Shown one piece after another: positions 7,322 to 14,246 of a stretch of DNA of 14,246 nt. Position 1 is the stretch's first letter; every line of letters begins with the position of its first letter. The DNA lies in NCBI GenBank assembly GCA_025353085.1, contig JANXRI010000162.1, positions 1 through 14,246 of the forward strand. Reading direction: 5' to 3'. The position numbers were made by a program, and so were the translations under genes. The stretch is from Betaproteobacteria bacterium. Lineage in GTDB: Bacteria > Pseudomonadota > Gammaproteobacteria > Burkholderiales > SG8-41. The notes beneath the pieces are model-generated. The model saw nothing but the letters and a program-made list of their open reading frames with translations. It made no database searches and was not told the DNA's origin.

Positions 7322-8454
7322 GATTCAACTTTTCTCCCGCGCGATTCTGGGCCGTGCTCACCAAAGAATTCGTACAGATGCGGCGGGATCGTCTGACGTT
7401 CGCGATGATGGTCGGCGTGCCTATCATGCAGTTAATCCTGTTCGGGTTTGCAATCAACTCGGATCCGAAGGCGCTGCCGACCGCAGTGCTCGCCGCGGAC
7501 AACAGCATTTATGCGCGAACACTCGTGCGCGCAATCGAAAACAGCGGCTACTTTCGCGTCGTGCGCGAGCTGACGAGCGAAGCGGAAGCAGACCGCGCGC
7601 TCGCCATGGGTGCGGTCCAGTTTGTGGTGACGATACCGGAGAATTTCTCGCGCAAGCTGGAGCGCGGCGAGCGCCCGGTGCTGCTGGTTGAGGCTGACGC
7701 CACCGATCCTGCTGCGACCAGCAATGCGCTCGCGGCGCTGCTCACGATTAACCAGTCGGCATTGAACCGCGATCTCGAAGGCGTGCTGCAAGGCCTGCAG
7801 TATCGACCGCCCGCATTCGAGCTGCGCGTGCAGCGCCGCTACAATCCGGAAGGCATCACCCAGTACAACATCGTGCCCGGCCTGATCGGCGTGGTGCTGA
7901 CGATGACCATGGTGATGATGACTTCACTGGCGGTCACCCGCGAATATGAACGCGGCACCATGGAGAATCTGCTGGCCACCCCGGTGCGTCCCATCGAGGT
8001 GATGGTCGGCAAAATCGTGCCGTACATCATCGTCGGTTATGTCCAGGTCACCGTTATTCTGGTGGCTGCGAAGCTGCTGTTCGCGGTGCCCATGCTCGGC
8101 AACCTCGCGCTGCTTTCGGTTGTCCTGATTCTATTCATCGCGGCGAATCTCGCGATCGGCTATACGTTTTCGACGCTCGCCAAAAGCCAGATGCAGGCGA
8201 TGCAGATGACGTTTTTCTTTTTCCTGCCGTCCATGCTGCTGTCCGGGTTTATGTTTCCGTTTCGCGGCATGCCGCAATGGGCGCAGTGGTTGGGTGAAGT
8301 ATTACCGCTTACGCATTTTCTGCGAATCGTGCGCGGCATTCTGCTCAAAGGCAACGGCGTGGCCGAAATATTCTCGAACCTGTGGCCCATCGGGCTTTTT
8401 TTGCTGATCGCGGGCACGCTCGCGCTGACCCGCTACCGTGAAACGCTTGACTAG
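7318..8454 (+). CDS. ABC-2 type permease of the efflux operon (YbhS/YbhR-like)
   Basis: 378 residues. The layout is typical of ABC-2 permeases with a large extracytoplasmic insert: one membrane segment at ~27-46, a soluble domain at ~47-180, then about five segments near 185-205, 227-252, 260-282, 288-312 and 350-371. The cytoplasmic elbow TREYERGTMENLLATPVRP (~208-226) is a hallmark motif of the family. It starts by ATGA overlap with the ATPase gene, and no second permease follows; the next gene begins 128 bases later and is an unrelated enzyme. The transporter is therefore presumably a permease homodimer with an ATPase homodimer and the fusion protein. The substrate is unknown; relatives are linked to drug or cation export. 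Confidence 0.92.
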   Translation: MRFNFSPARFWAVLTKEFVQMRRDRLTFAMMVGVPIMQLILFGFAINSDPKALPTAVLAADNSIYARTLVRAIENSGYFRVVRELTSEAEADRALAMGAVQFVVTIPENFSRKLERGERPVLLVEADATDPAATSNALAALLTINQSALNRDLEGVLQGLQYRPPAFELRVQRRYNPEGITQYNIVPGLIGVVLTMTMVMMTSLAVTREYERGTMENLLATPVRPIEVMVGKIVPYIIVGYVQVTVILVAAKLLFAVPMLGNLALLSVVLILFIAANLAIGYTFSTLAKSQMQAMQMTFFFFLPSMLLSGFMFPFRGMPQWAQWLGEVLPLTHFLRIVRGILLKGNGVAEIFSNLWPIGLFLLIAGTLALTRYRETLD

Positions 8455-8483
8455 GCGCAAGCGAGTTACCGCCCGAATCTCGC

Positions 8484-8492
8484 TGGTATACT
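8484..8492 (+). promoter_or_regulatory. Extended -10 promoter candidate for the gamma-glutamyltransferase gene
   Basis: TGG followed by TATACT (8487-8492) matches the extended -10 pattern TGnTATAAT with one mismatch. It lies 90 bases before the GTG start, in the 128-base gap after the permease gene, so the enzyme is probably transcribed apart from the efflux operon. No good -35 box is seen. Confidence 0.38.
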
Positions 8493-8582
8493 GAATTGGC
8501 AAGCGGGCGTCGCAGGTAACACTGCGGGTTACATCAGCCCATCCGGCAATTTGCTCATCCAATTAGTCTTACGAGGACACCT

Positions 8583-10343
8583 GTGTCGAAACATCCGGTC
8601 GGCGAGCCACTGCGGGCATCGCGCGGGATAACAGCCGCCCGCCGAGCCTGGGCCTGGGCCCGGCGCCTGGGCTGGCGGCCTGTCGTTACGCTGGTATTCG
8701 CACTCATCGCAGCATCAGCGGACGCCGCCGAGGTGCCGGCGCGCGCGGCGATTGCGAGCGCTCATCCGCTGGCCACTGACGCCGGCTATCACATATTGCA
8801 GCAGGGCGGCAACGCATTCGATGCGGCGGTGACGGTGGCTGCAGTGCTGGCGGTCGTCGAGCCGTATTCGGCCGGACTCGGCGGCGGCGGATTCTGGTTG
8901 TTGCACCGCGCGATTGATCGCAAGCAGATCATGGTCGATGCACGCGAGACTGCGCCGGCGGCGATAACGCTTTCGATGTACGTCGATAGCGACGGCGTAC
9001 CGGTGTCGGGCGCGACGCTGCGCGGCGGCAAAGCGGCCGGCATTCCAGGCGTGCCCGCAGGCATGGCGCATCTCGCCCGACGCTATGGCAAATTGACGAT
9101 GCGACAGCTGTTGGCGCCGGCTATCAAGCTCGCGCGTGACGGCTTCAATATCGATTCACGCTTCGCCAACGTTGCAAAAGTACGCGAGGGATTGTTGCGC
9201 GGCGGGGTCAACACTGCGCGGATTTTTCTCGACAATGACAAAGCGCCGCAACAGGGACATTTGCTTCGTCAGCCCGAACTTGCAGCTACGCTCGAACGCA
9301 TTGCAGAACACGGACGCGACGGGTTTTACCGCGGCGCCGTCGCGGAGTCGCTTGTGAGCGGCGTCAATGCGGCGGGCGGTGTGTGGCAGGCATCGGATCT
9401 GGCCGAGTACAAAATCGTCGAGCGCCCCCCGGTGCGTTTCAGCTACCGCGGCGCGACCATTGTATCGGCGGCGTTGCCCTCATCAGGCGGCGTGACGCTC
9501 GCGCAGACTTTAAATATTCTCGAGAGCTACAAGATTGCCGATGCGCGGGATCCCGCCAGCGCGCATCTGGTGATCGAAGCCTTGCGGCGCGCCTTTCAGG
9601 ACCGCCTGCGTTACCTCGGTGACACTGATTTTGTAAAGGTGCCGGTCGCAAAACTGGTCGATAAAGCATACGCGCTGAGCCGCGCGGCTTCGATCAACGC
9701 GAACCTGGCGACGCCGATCGATGCGCTTACCATTACGCCGCTGGCCGCGGTAGCCGAGAGTTACAACACGACGCATTACTCCGTAATCGATGCCGCCGGT
9801 AACCGGGTGGGCGCTACCTTAAGCATCAATTCATGGTTCGGCGCCGGCGTGGTCGCGGGCGATACCGGCGTGTTGCTAAACAACGAAATCGATGACTTTT
9901 CGCTCGGCGCGGGTTTGCCGAATCTTTATCACCTGCTCGGCGGCGAGGCGAACGCGATTGCACCTCACAAACGGCCGCTGTCGAGCATGAGCCCCACCTT
10001 TGTCGAGGATAGCAAAGGCGTGCTGGTTATCGGCGCCCCCGGCGGCTCGCGCATTATCAGCATGGTGTTGTTCGGCATCATTGATTACTTGAATCAGGAC
10101 CGCGTCGACTTGCTCCCGATCGTGACGGCGCCGCGCTATCACCATCAGTGCTGGCCCGATGTGGTTGAGATCGAGCCCGGCAGCTTCCCGGATGCGTGGC
10201 GTGCTTCGCTCGAGTCGAAAGGCCATCAGTTGAAAGAAATCAACCGTAAATGGGGCAATATGCAGGCTGTTTTCAAGTCGAATTCGGACGGCAGCGCGCA
10301 AGCGGCGAGCGACCCGCGCGGATTCGATCTCGGCGGGTATTAA
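8583..10343 (+). CDS. ggt: Gamma-glutamyltransferase precursor (glutathione hydrolase)
   Basis: 586 residues, the usual length for bacterial gamma-glutamyltransferase, which removes or transfers the gamma-glutamyl group of glutathione in the periplasm. The start is GTG with GAGGA about six bases upstream; no Met alternative lies in the N-terminal region. The n-region is long (~32 residues, many Arg), followed by a hydrophobic core and an A-x-A cleavage site near residues 46-49. R121 (VDARETAP) fits the gamma-glutamyl-binding Arg. The autocatalytic site is NTTHYSV, with T396 as nucleophile, so residues ~49-395 and 396-586 would be the large and small subunits. NNEIDDFS, PLSSMSPT and GAPGGSRII are conserved substrate-binding motifs. 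All catalytic residues appear intact. The next gene begins 32 bases later and may be co-transcribed. Confidence 0.93.
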   Translation: MSKHPVGEPLRASRGITAARRAWAWARRLGWRPVVTLVFALIAASADAAEVPARAAIASAHPLATDAGYHILQQGGNAFDAAVTVAAVLAVVEPYSAGLGGGGFWLLHRAIDRKQIMVDARETAPAAITLSMYVDSDGVPVSGATLRGGKAAGIPGVPAGMAHLARRYGKLTMRQLLAPAIKLARDGFNIDSRFANVAKVREGLLRGGVNTARIFLDNDKAPQQGHLLRQPELAATLERIAEHGRDGFYRGAVAESLVSGVNAAGGVWQASDLAEYKIVERPPVRFSYRGATIVSAALPSSGGVTLAQTLNILESYKIADARDPASAHLVIEALRRAFQDRLRYLGDTDFVKVPVAKLVDKAYALSRAASINANLATPIDALTITPLAAVAESYNTTHYSVIDAAGNRVGATLSINSWFGAGVVAGDTGVLLNNEIDDFSLGAGLPNLYHLLGGEANAIAPHKRPLSSMSPTFVEDSKGVLVIGAPGGSRIISMVLFGIIDYLNQDRVDLLPIVTAPRYHHQCWPDVVEIEPGSFPDAWRASLESKGHQLKEINRKWGNMQAVFKSNSDGSAQAASDPRGFDLGGY

Positions 10344-10375
10344 ACGAATCGCGAAATAACCAACAGGGAAAATTT

Positions 10376-10960
10376 ATGTCGGGTGCAGAGCATGGACATC
10401 ATGATGCAGGGCATGGCGGGGAGGAGAACAAACGGATCGCACTGCTGATTTCAATTCTGGCGCTGGTGCTTGCGATCAGCGAGACGCTGGGCAAGGGCGC
10501 GCAAACCGCGGCGATCGATAAAAATATCGAAGCCTCCAACCTGTGGTCGTTCTTTCAGGCCAAGACTATTCGCATGACCGTCGTGCGCACGGCGTCCGAA
10601 GCGGCGGAACTCGAGTCGAGCCTGTCCGGGGATGCCAAGCGGAAAGAGGCGATTACCCAGCGCATTGCAACCTGGCGCAAAACGGCGGAGCGCTACGACA
10701 GCGAGCCCGAAACCCAGGAGGGCCGCAAGGAGCTCGCGTCGCGCGCGAAGGCGGCGGAGAAAGTGCGCGATCGTTCGCTCGCGGCCTATCACCACTATGA
10801 GACAGCCTCGGCCGCGCTGCAGATCGCGATCGTGCTTGCATCCGCAGCCATCGTTACGAGCACGCTCGCGCTGGCCTGGATAGGCGTTGGTCTTGGCGTA
10901 ATCGGCGCGATTTTTTGCGGCATCGCATTCTTTGCGCCTTTTTCCGTCCATCTATTCTGA
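10376..10960 (+). CDS. DUF4337-like membrane protein of unknown function
   Basis: 194 residues. The ATG at 10376 follows AGGGA by about seven bases; the frame is open upstream into the previous gene, but that part is not needed. The N-terminus is His-rich (AEHGHHDAGHGG), followed by a hydrophobic helix at ~21-36. Residues ~40-140 are a charged helical region rich in Ala, Glu, Lys and Arg. Two further hydrophobic segments lie at ~146-163 and ~166-190. The pattern, including AISETLGKGAQTAAI and an asparagine/tryptophan stretch (NLWSFFQAKTIR), matches what I recall of DUF4337 proteins, which have no established role. It is probably an inner-membrane protein. It lies 32 bases after ggt; whether they work together is unknown. 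Confidence 0.8.
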   Translation: MSGAEHGHHDAGHGGEENKRIALLISILALVLAISETLGKGAQTAAIDKNIEASNLWSFFQAKTIRMTVVRTASEAAELESSLSGDAKRKEAITQRIATWRKTAERYDSEPETQEGRKELASRAKAAEKVRDRSLAAYHHYETASAALQIAIVLASAAIVTSTLALAWIGVGLGVIGAIFCGIAFFAPFSVHLF

Positions 10961-10967
10961 TCTGATG

Positions 10968-10982
10968 GTGCATGGCATGCAC
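10968..10982. repeat. Perfect 7-1-7 palindrome upstream of accA
   Basis: GTGCATG-G-CATGCAC is a perfect inverted repeat with a one-base spacer, eight bases after the DUF4337 stop and 65 bases before the accA ATG. There is no following T-run, so it is not an intrinsic terminator. It could be a dimeric regulator site or chance. Confidence 0.4.
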
Positions 10983-11014
10983 GGTCAGCGCGACGATGCC
11001 AGCGCAATTTACGG

Positions 11015-11020
11015 TATCAT
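11015..11020 (+). promoter_or_regulatory. Possible -10 element for accA
   Basis: TATCAT matches five of six bases of the -10 consensus and lies 27 bases before the accA ATG. No convincing -35 hexamer is found at the right distance. Confidence 0.22.
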
Positions 11021-11047
11021 GCGCCGCGCTCTATTTTGTGTGATCGT

Positions 11048-12016
11048 ATGAAGACTACCTTTCTGGAATTCGAGCAGCCGATCGCCGAGCTCGAGGGCAA
11101 GATCGAAGAGCTGCGATTCGTGCAGGACGATTCCGCGCTCGACATCTCCGAGGAGATTGCCCGGCTGCAAAAGAAAAGCCAGCAGTTGACGAAGGACGTG
11201 TATGCAAAACTATCGGCGTGGCAGATCTCGCAGGTAGCGCGTCACCCGCAGCGCCCCTATGCGCTCGACTACATGCAGGGCATGTTCACCGGTTTCGAAG
11301 AGCTCCACGGCGACCGCGCATTTGCCGACGATGCTGCGATCGTAGGTGGGCTCGCGCGCTTCAACGACCAGTCAGTAATGGTGATCGGCCATCAGAAGGG
11401 GCGCGACACCAAGGACAAGATATACCGCAATTTCGGCATGCCGAAACCAGAAGGCTATCGCAAGGCATTACGGCTGATGAAGCTGGCCGAAAAATTCGGC
11501 GTGCCGGTGTTCACGTTTATCGACACGCCGGGCGCCTACCCGGGTGTGGGTGCGGAAGAGCGCGGTCAGTCGGAAGCGATCGGGCGCAATCTCTACGTAA
11601 TGGCTGAACTGCGCGTTCCCATCATCTGCACGGTCATCGGCGAAGGCGGCTCGGGCGGCGCGCTGGCGATCGCGGTGGGCGACGTTTTGCTGATGCTTCA
11701 ATACGCGACTTACTCGGTGATTTCGCCGGAAGGCTGTGCGTCTATTCTGTGGAAAAGCGCCAAGTACGCGGAGGAAGCGGCTGAAACGCTCGGCATCACC
11801 GCGACCCGGTTAAAAACGCTGGGCCTCATCGACAAGATCATCACCGAACCGGTGGGCGGCGCGCACCGTGATGCTGATGCCATGATGCAAAGTCTCAAGA
11901 AGGCATTGCAGGACAGTTGGCGCCAGGTGCAGAGTCAATCGGTCGACGAACTCCTTAAAGCGCGATTCGAGAGGCTGATGGGCTATGGTAAATACAAGGA
12001 AGTTGCCAGCAGGTAA
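11048..12016 (+). CDS. accA: Acetyl-CoA carboxylase carboxyltransferase subunit alpha
   Basis: 322 residues, close to E. coli AccA (319), with the same N-terminus pattern (FLEFEQPIAELEGKIEEL). AccA and AccD form the alpha2-beta2 carboxyltransferase that moves the carboxyl group from carboxybiotin to acetyl-CoA, giving malonyl-CoA, the committed step of fatty acid synthesis in the cytoplasm. Family hallmarks are present in order: ARHPQRPYALDY (~64-75), GHQKGRDTKDKIYRNFGMP (~114-132), FIDTPGAYPGVGAEERGQSEAI (~147-168), the oxyanion-hole glycines GEGGSGGA (198-205) and SVISPEGCASILWK (~213-226). I chose ATG 11048 over an in-frame GTG at 11036 because it matches the family start; no clear Shine-Dalgarno sequence is seen. 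The end touches or overlaps tilS. Confidence 0.98.
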   Translation: MKTTFLEFEQPIAELEGKIEELRFVQDDSALDISEEIARLQKKSQQLTKDVYAKLSAWQISQVARHPQRPYALDYMQGMFTGFEELHGDRAFADDAAIVGGLARFNDQSVMVIGHQKGRDTKDKIYRNFGMPKPEGYRKALRLMKLAEKFGVPVFTFIDTPGAYPGVGAEERGQSEAIGRNLYVMAELRVPIICTVIGEGGSGGALAIAVGDVLLMLQYATYSVISPEGCASILWKSAKYAEEAAETLGITATRLKTLGLIDKIITEPVGGAHRDADAMMQSLKKALQDSWRQVQSQSVDELLKARFERLMGYGKYKEVASR

Positions 12017-13388
12017 ATCGTTGCTCGAGCGCGTTGCGGCGGTACTCGGCCGGCATGTGCGCCGCGGCGACCGGCTGGTGGCGGGTCTGAGCGGCGGTAT
12101 CGATTCGGTGGTCATGCTCGACCTGCTGCACCGCGCGTCGAAAAAAATGCGTTTCGAACTCGCGGCACTGCACGTCAATCACCAGCTCAATCCGGCCGCC
12201 GTGAAATGGGCACGGTTTTGCCGTGCGTATTGCGGTGAACTGAAAGTCCGACTGCGGGTGGTAAAAGTGCAGGTGCTCCGCGAAGCGAGCCTCGAAGGCG
12301 CCGCCCGCAAGGCACGCTACGCGGCATTTGCGCAAGTGCCCGCGGATTTCGTCGCGCTCGCACATAACCTTGATGACCAGGCCGAAACGCTGCTGCTCCA
12401 ATTGTTTCGCGGTGCGGGTGTCAAAGGTGTGAGCGCCATGCCTGTTCTGAGAATCGGGGATCGCGGATTGAGGATTGAGAAAGCTTTCGATCGCCGTTCC
12501 GAATTGAATCGCAACGCTCGATCCTCGGCAGTTTTGCGCCCGTTGCTCGAGGTGTCGCGTGCTGAAATCGAGGCCTACGCGGCCAGCCGCAAACTCAAAT
12601 GGGTCAACGACGACAGCAACGCGGACACCGCATTCGATCGCAACTTCGTGCGTCACCGATTGTTGCCGGTCATCGCCGAGCGTTATCCGGGATATCGCAA
12701 AACACTGGCGCGGGCGAGTCGAAATTTTGCCGAGGCCGCCGATTTGCTGGATGAATTGGCGCACATCGACATCGACTCCGGTTCGCCGCGGCTTAAAGTG
12801 GCAGCGGTGCGCGCACTCTCAGTTGCGCGCGCGAAGAATGCGCTCAGATACTTTCTCGCCGGTCATGGCGTGACAATGCCCAACGAAGCGCGGCTTGTCG
12901 AGTGCGTGCGGCAGGTGCACGCATCGCGCGGTTCGCGTCTCGTGATCGACCTCGGTGCGTTCCAACTGCGCGGCTTTGACGGCGAACTGCAACTAGTCAC
13001 CAAAGCACCGCCCACGGCGCCTGATTTATGCCGCACATGGCAAGGCGAAGCTCGTTTGCCGGTGCCTGAACTCAACACAACTCTGGTCATGAAAAAAGGC
13101 CGGGGTACCGGCATCAGCCTTGAGAAATTACAGTCGGCGCCGGTGACTGTGCGGCTGCGCGAAGGAGGAGAGCATCTGCGCCTCGATGCGAAGCGGCCGC
13201 GCCGAAGCTTGAAGAATTTGTTGCAGGAGGCACGGTTACCGCCGTGGTTGCGCGAGCGCCTGCCGCTGCTTTTTTGCGGTGAATCGCTGGTCTATGTGCC
13301 CGGGATTGGAATTGATGTGTCCTTCAGCGCCAGGGCCGGCGAGCCCGCAGTCGAGCCGCATTGGGAGCCGCGTGTAGTCGTTACTTGA
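11985..13388 (+). CDS. tilS: tRNA(Ile)-lysidine synthase
   Basis: 467 residues. TilS uses ATP and lysine to convert C34 of the CAU-anticodon tRNA-Ile to lysidine, changing its decoding from AUG to AUA; it is essential in most bacteria. The N-terminal N-type ATP pyrophosphatase domain has the P-loop SGGIDS (36-41) and the AHNLDDQAET motif (126-135); FDRNFVRH at ~216-223 and the C-terminal tRNA-binding domains follow. The ATG at 11985 overlaps accA by 32 bases. A TTG at 12021, seven bases after an AGG, would avoid the overlap and start at LLERV, so the start is uncertain. Between AMPVL and VLRPLL (residues ~156-182) sits an extra stretch of about 27 residues absent from E. coli TilS, encoded by a repeat-like sequence; the frame stays open. 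The gene is probably co-transcribed with accA. Confidence 0.95.
   Translation: MVNTRKLPAGKSLLERVAAVLGRHVRRGDRLVAGLSGGIDSVVMLDLLHRASKKMRFELAALHVNHQLNPAAVKWARFCRAYCGELKVRLRVVKVQVLREASLEGAARKARYAAFAQVPADFVALAHNLDDQAETLLLQLFRGAGVKGVSAMPVLRIGDRGLRIEKAFDRRSELNRNARSSAVLRPLLEVSRAEIEAYAASRKLKWVNDDSNADTAFDRNFVRHRLLPVIAERYPGYRKTLARASRNFAEAADLLDELAHIDIDSGSPRLKVAAVRALSVARAKNALRYFLAGHGVTMPNEARLVECVRQVHASRGSRLVIDLGAFQLRGFDGELQLVTKAPPTAPDLCRTWQGEARLPVPELNTTLVMKKGRGTGISLEKLQSAPVTVRLREGGEHLRLDAKRPRRSLKNLLQEARLPPWLRERLPLLFCGESLVYVPGIGIDVSFSARAGEPAVEPHWEPRVVVT
12450..12530 (+). repeat. Repeat-like in-frame insert within tilS
   Basis: The segment begins AGAATCGGGGATCGC and contains the tandem heptamer GGATTGA twice (12465-12471, 12472-12478). 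GAGGATTGAG at 12470-12479 can pair with CTCGATCCTC at 12517-12526 (ten pairs, one of them G-T) around a 37-base spacer. The spacer holds the palindrome AAAGCTTT. It encodes a charged stretch (IGDRGLRIEKAFDRR then SELNRNARSS) where TilS normally runs directly into LRPLL. An inserted small repeat element is inferred. Confidence 0.45.
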
Positions 13389-13404
13389 TCGCTCATAACC
13401 GCTG

Positions 13405-13410
13405 TATAAC
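13405..13410 (+). promoter_or_regulatory. Possible -10 element for ndk
   Basis: TATAAC, preceded by CTG, matches five of six bases of the -10 consensus and lies 60 bases before the ndk start in the AT-rich 82-base gap after tilS. The -35 region is poor, so transcription of ndk may also continue from tilS. Confidence 0.28.
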
Positions 13411-13470
13411 CAAACCTTAACGTGGTATTCTTGCTAATTAGCCTTAAAATTCAGATACAAAGGAACTTGC

Positions 13471-13896
13471 ATGGCAGTTGAACGTACTCTTTCAATCATA
13501 AAGCCGGATGCAGTCGCCAACAATGTAATCGGTCAAGTCGTGGCCCGATTTGAAGGCGCCGGGCTTAAGATCATTGCGGCGCGCATGTTGCGTCTGTCGC
13601 GCGAAGAGGCCGAAGGATTTTACTCGGTGCATCGCGCTCGTCCTTTCTTCAAAGACCTGGTCGACTTTATGATATCCGGTCCGGTTTTCGTTCAGGTATT
13701 GGAAGGTGAAAACTCGATTCAGAAAAATCGCGACCTGATGGGCGCGACCGATCCGAAGAAGGCCGCCAAAGGAACGATCCGCGCAGATTTTGCTCAAAGC
13801 ATTGACGCTAACGCCGTGCATGGTTCCGACGGCACCGATACCGCCGGCGTCGAAATCGCCTACTTTTTTCCCTCGCTGAATATTTACTCCCGTTAG
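13471..13896 (+). CDS. ndk: Nucleoside diphosphate kinase
   Basis: 141 residues, the standard bacterial length. The enzyme passes the gamma-phosphate of ATP to nucleoside diphosphates through a phosphohistidine, balancing NTP and dNTP pools in the cytoplasm. The N-terminus MAVERTLSIIKPDAV matches the family. The active-site His is H117 in NAVHGSD, and EGENSIQKNRDLMGATDP (~78-95) plus KGTIRADFA (~100-108) are the nucleotide-binding elements. The ATG has a good AGGA six bases upstream. rlmN starts 12 bases after the stop, a pairing I recall as common in beta- and gammaproteobacteria, so they are probably co-transcribed. All catalytic residues appear intact. Confidence 0.98.
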   Translation: MAVERTLSIIKPDAVANNVIGQVVARFEGAGLKIIAARMLRLSREEAEGFYSVHRARPFFKDLVDFMISGPVFVQVLEGENSIQKNRDLMGATDPKKAAKGTIRADFAQSIDANAVHGSDGTDTAGVEIAYFFPSLNIYSR

Positions 13897-13908
13897 TGCC
13901 CCACGGTC

Positions 13909-14246
13909 ATGACCGTCAATCTGCTCGAATTTGAACGCACCGGGTTCGCGCAGTTTTGTGCCGGCCTGGGCGAGAAGCCGTTTCGCGCGCGACAACTCAT
14001 GCGGTGGATTCATCAATTCGGCATCGACGACTTTGATGCGATGACTGACATTTCGAAATTATCGCGCGAGGAAATGAAAAAACTGGCCGTGATCAGCGCG
14101 CCGGAAATTGTGCGCGACACGACCGCCGCCGATGGCACGCGCAAATGGCTGCTTGAAGTCGGCACCGGTAACGCGATCGAAACAGTGTTCATTCCGGAGC
14201 GCAATCGCGGCACCTTATGCATCTCATCGCAGGCGGGTTGTGCGCT
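13909..14246 (+). CDS. rlmN: Dual-specificity 23S rRNA/tRNA A2-methyltransferase RlmN, 3' truncated by the window edge
   Basis: The first 112 residues are visible; the frame is open to the window end. RlmN is a radical-SAM enzyme that methylates C2 of A2503 in 23S rRNA and A37 in some tRNAs. The visible part is the N-terminal helical domain, with the conserved patterns LGEKPFRARQLMRWIHQ, FDAMTDISKLSRE, SDGT-like ADGTRKWLLEV, ETVFIPE and the start of LCISSQAGCA. The CxxxCxxC iron-sulfur motif should follow just past the edge. The ATG at 13909 comes 12 bases after ndk; its ribosome binding site is weak, consistent with coupling to ndk. Confidence 0.95.
   Translation, partial: MTVNLLEFERTGFAQFCAGLGEKPFRARQLMRWIHQFGIDDFDAMTDISKLSREEMKKLAVISAPEIVRDTTAADGTRKWLLEVGTGNAIETVFIPERNRGTLCISSQAGCA

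Noticed and set aside
8509..8537. Near-repeat GCAGGTAACA / GCGGGTTACA before the gamma-glutamyltransferase gene
   Set aside because: Only two imperfect ten-base copies; consistent with chance.
8626..8700. Twin-arginine (Tat) signal in the gamma-glutamyltransferase precursor
   Set aside because: Arg pairs are present, but the residues around them do not fit the S-R-R-x-F-L-K pattern; ordinary Sec export is more likely.
11955..12764. 269-codon minus-strand frame opposite tilS
   Set aside because: Shadow frame of tilS in GC-rich DNA without any recognisable domain.

Overview
The window is GC-rich, densely packed chromosomal DNA of a Gram-negative proteobacterium, most likely a betaproteobacterium. 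This rests on recognisable protein sequences (AccA, TilS, Ndk, RlmN, gamma-glutamyltransferase), on the accA-tilS and ndk-rlmN gene pairs, and on a tripartite exporter that needs an outer membrane. I see no tRNA, rRNA, CRISPR array, insertion sequence, phage gene or integrase. No gap between genes exceeds about 150 bases, and all but one of the larger gaps hold weak promoter-like hexamers.

Left part (1-2076): the 3' part of an M20-family zinc amidohydrolase, coupled through a TAATG overlap to an amidase-signature hydrolase. The pair looks like a small catabolic or salvage unit that cleaves amide bonds; the substrate cannot be read from sequence. At 2162-3079 follows a signalling protein with a class III nucleotide cyclase domain fused to a C-terminal FHA domain. 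The cyclase domain has both metal Asp residues, the Lys/Asp pair that recognises adenine and the catalytic Asn, but Tyr sits where the transition-state Arg normally is. It converges on a minus-strand NAD(P)-dependent, 6-phosphogluconate-dehydrogenase-like oxidoreductase with a DUF1932-type C-terminus (3097-3978). That gene diverges from an MFS transporter (4127-5290).

Middle part (5439-8454): a three-gene efflux operon with ATGA overlaps: an HlyD/YbhG-type membrane fusion lipoprotein, a single-domain ABC ATPase and one ABC-2 permease. It resembles E. coli ybhGFSR but has one permease gene rather than two. Next comes a periplasmic gamma-glutamyltransferase precursor (8583-10343) with a GTG start and an extended -10 promoter candidate, then a small DUF4337-type membrane protein (10376-10960).

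Right part (11048-14246): core genes accA, tilS, ndk and the 5' end of rlmN, all on the plus strand. tilS carries an in-frame insert of about 27 codons, with a tandem GGATTGA repeat and flanking complementary arms, just where the family normally runs straight into its LRPLL motif.

No clearly new multi-gene system was found. The points most worth a second look are the Arg-to-Tyr change in the FHA-cyclase, the repeat-like insert in tilS, the tilS-ndk junction, and the one-permease exporter whose fusion protein has a poor lipobox.
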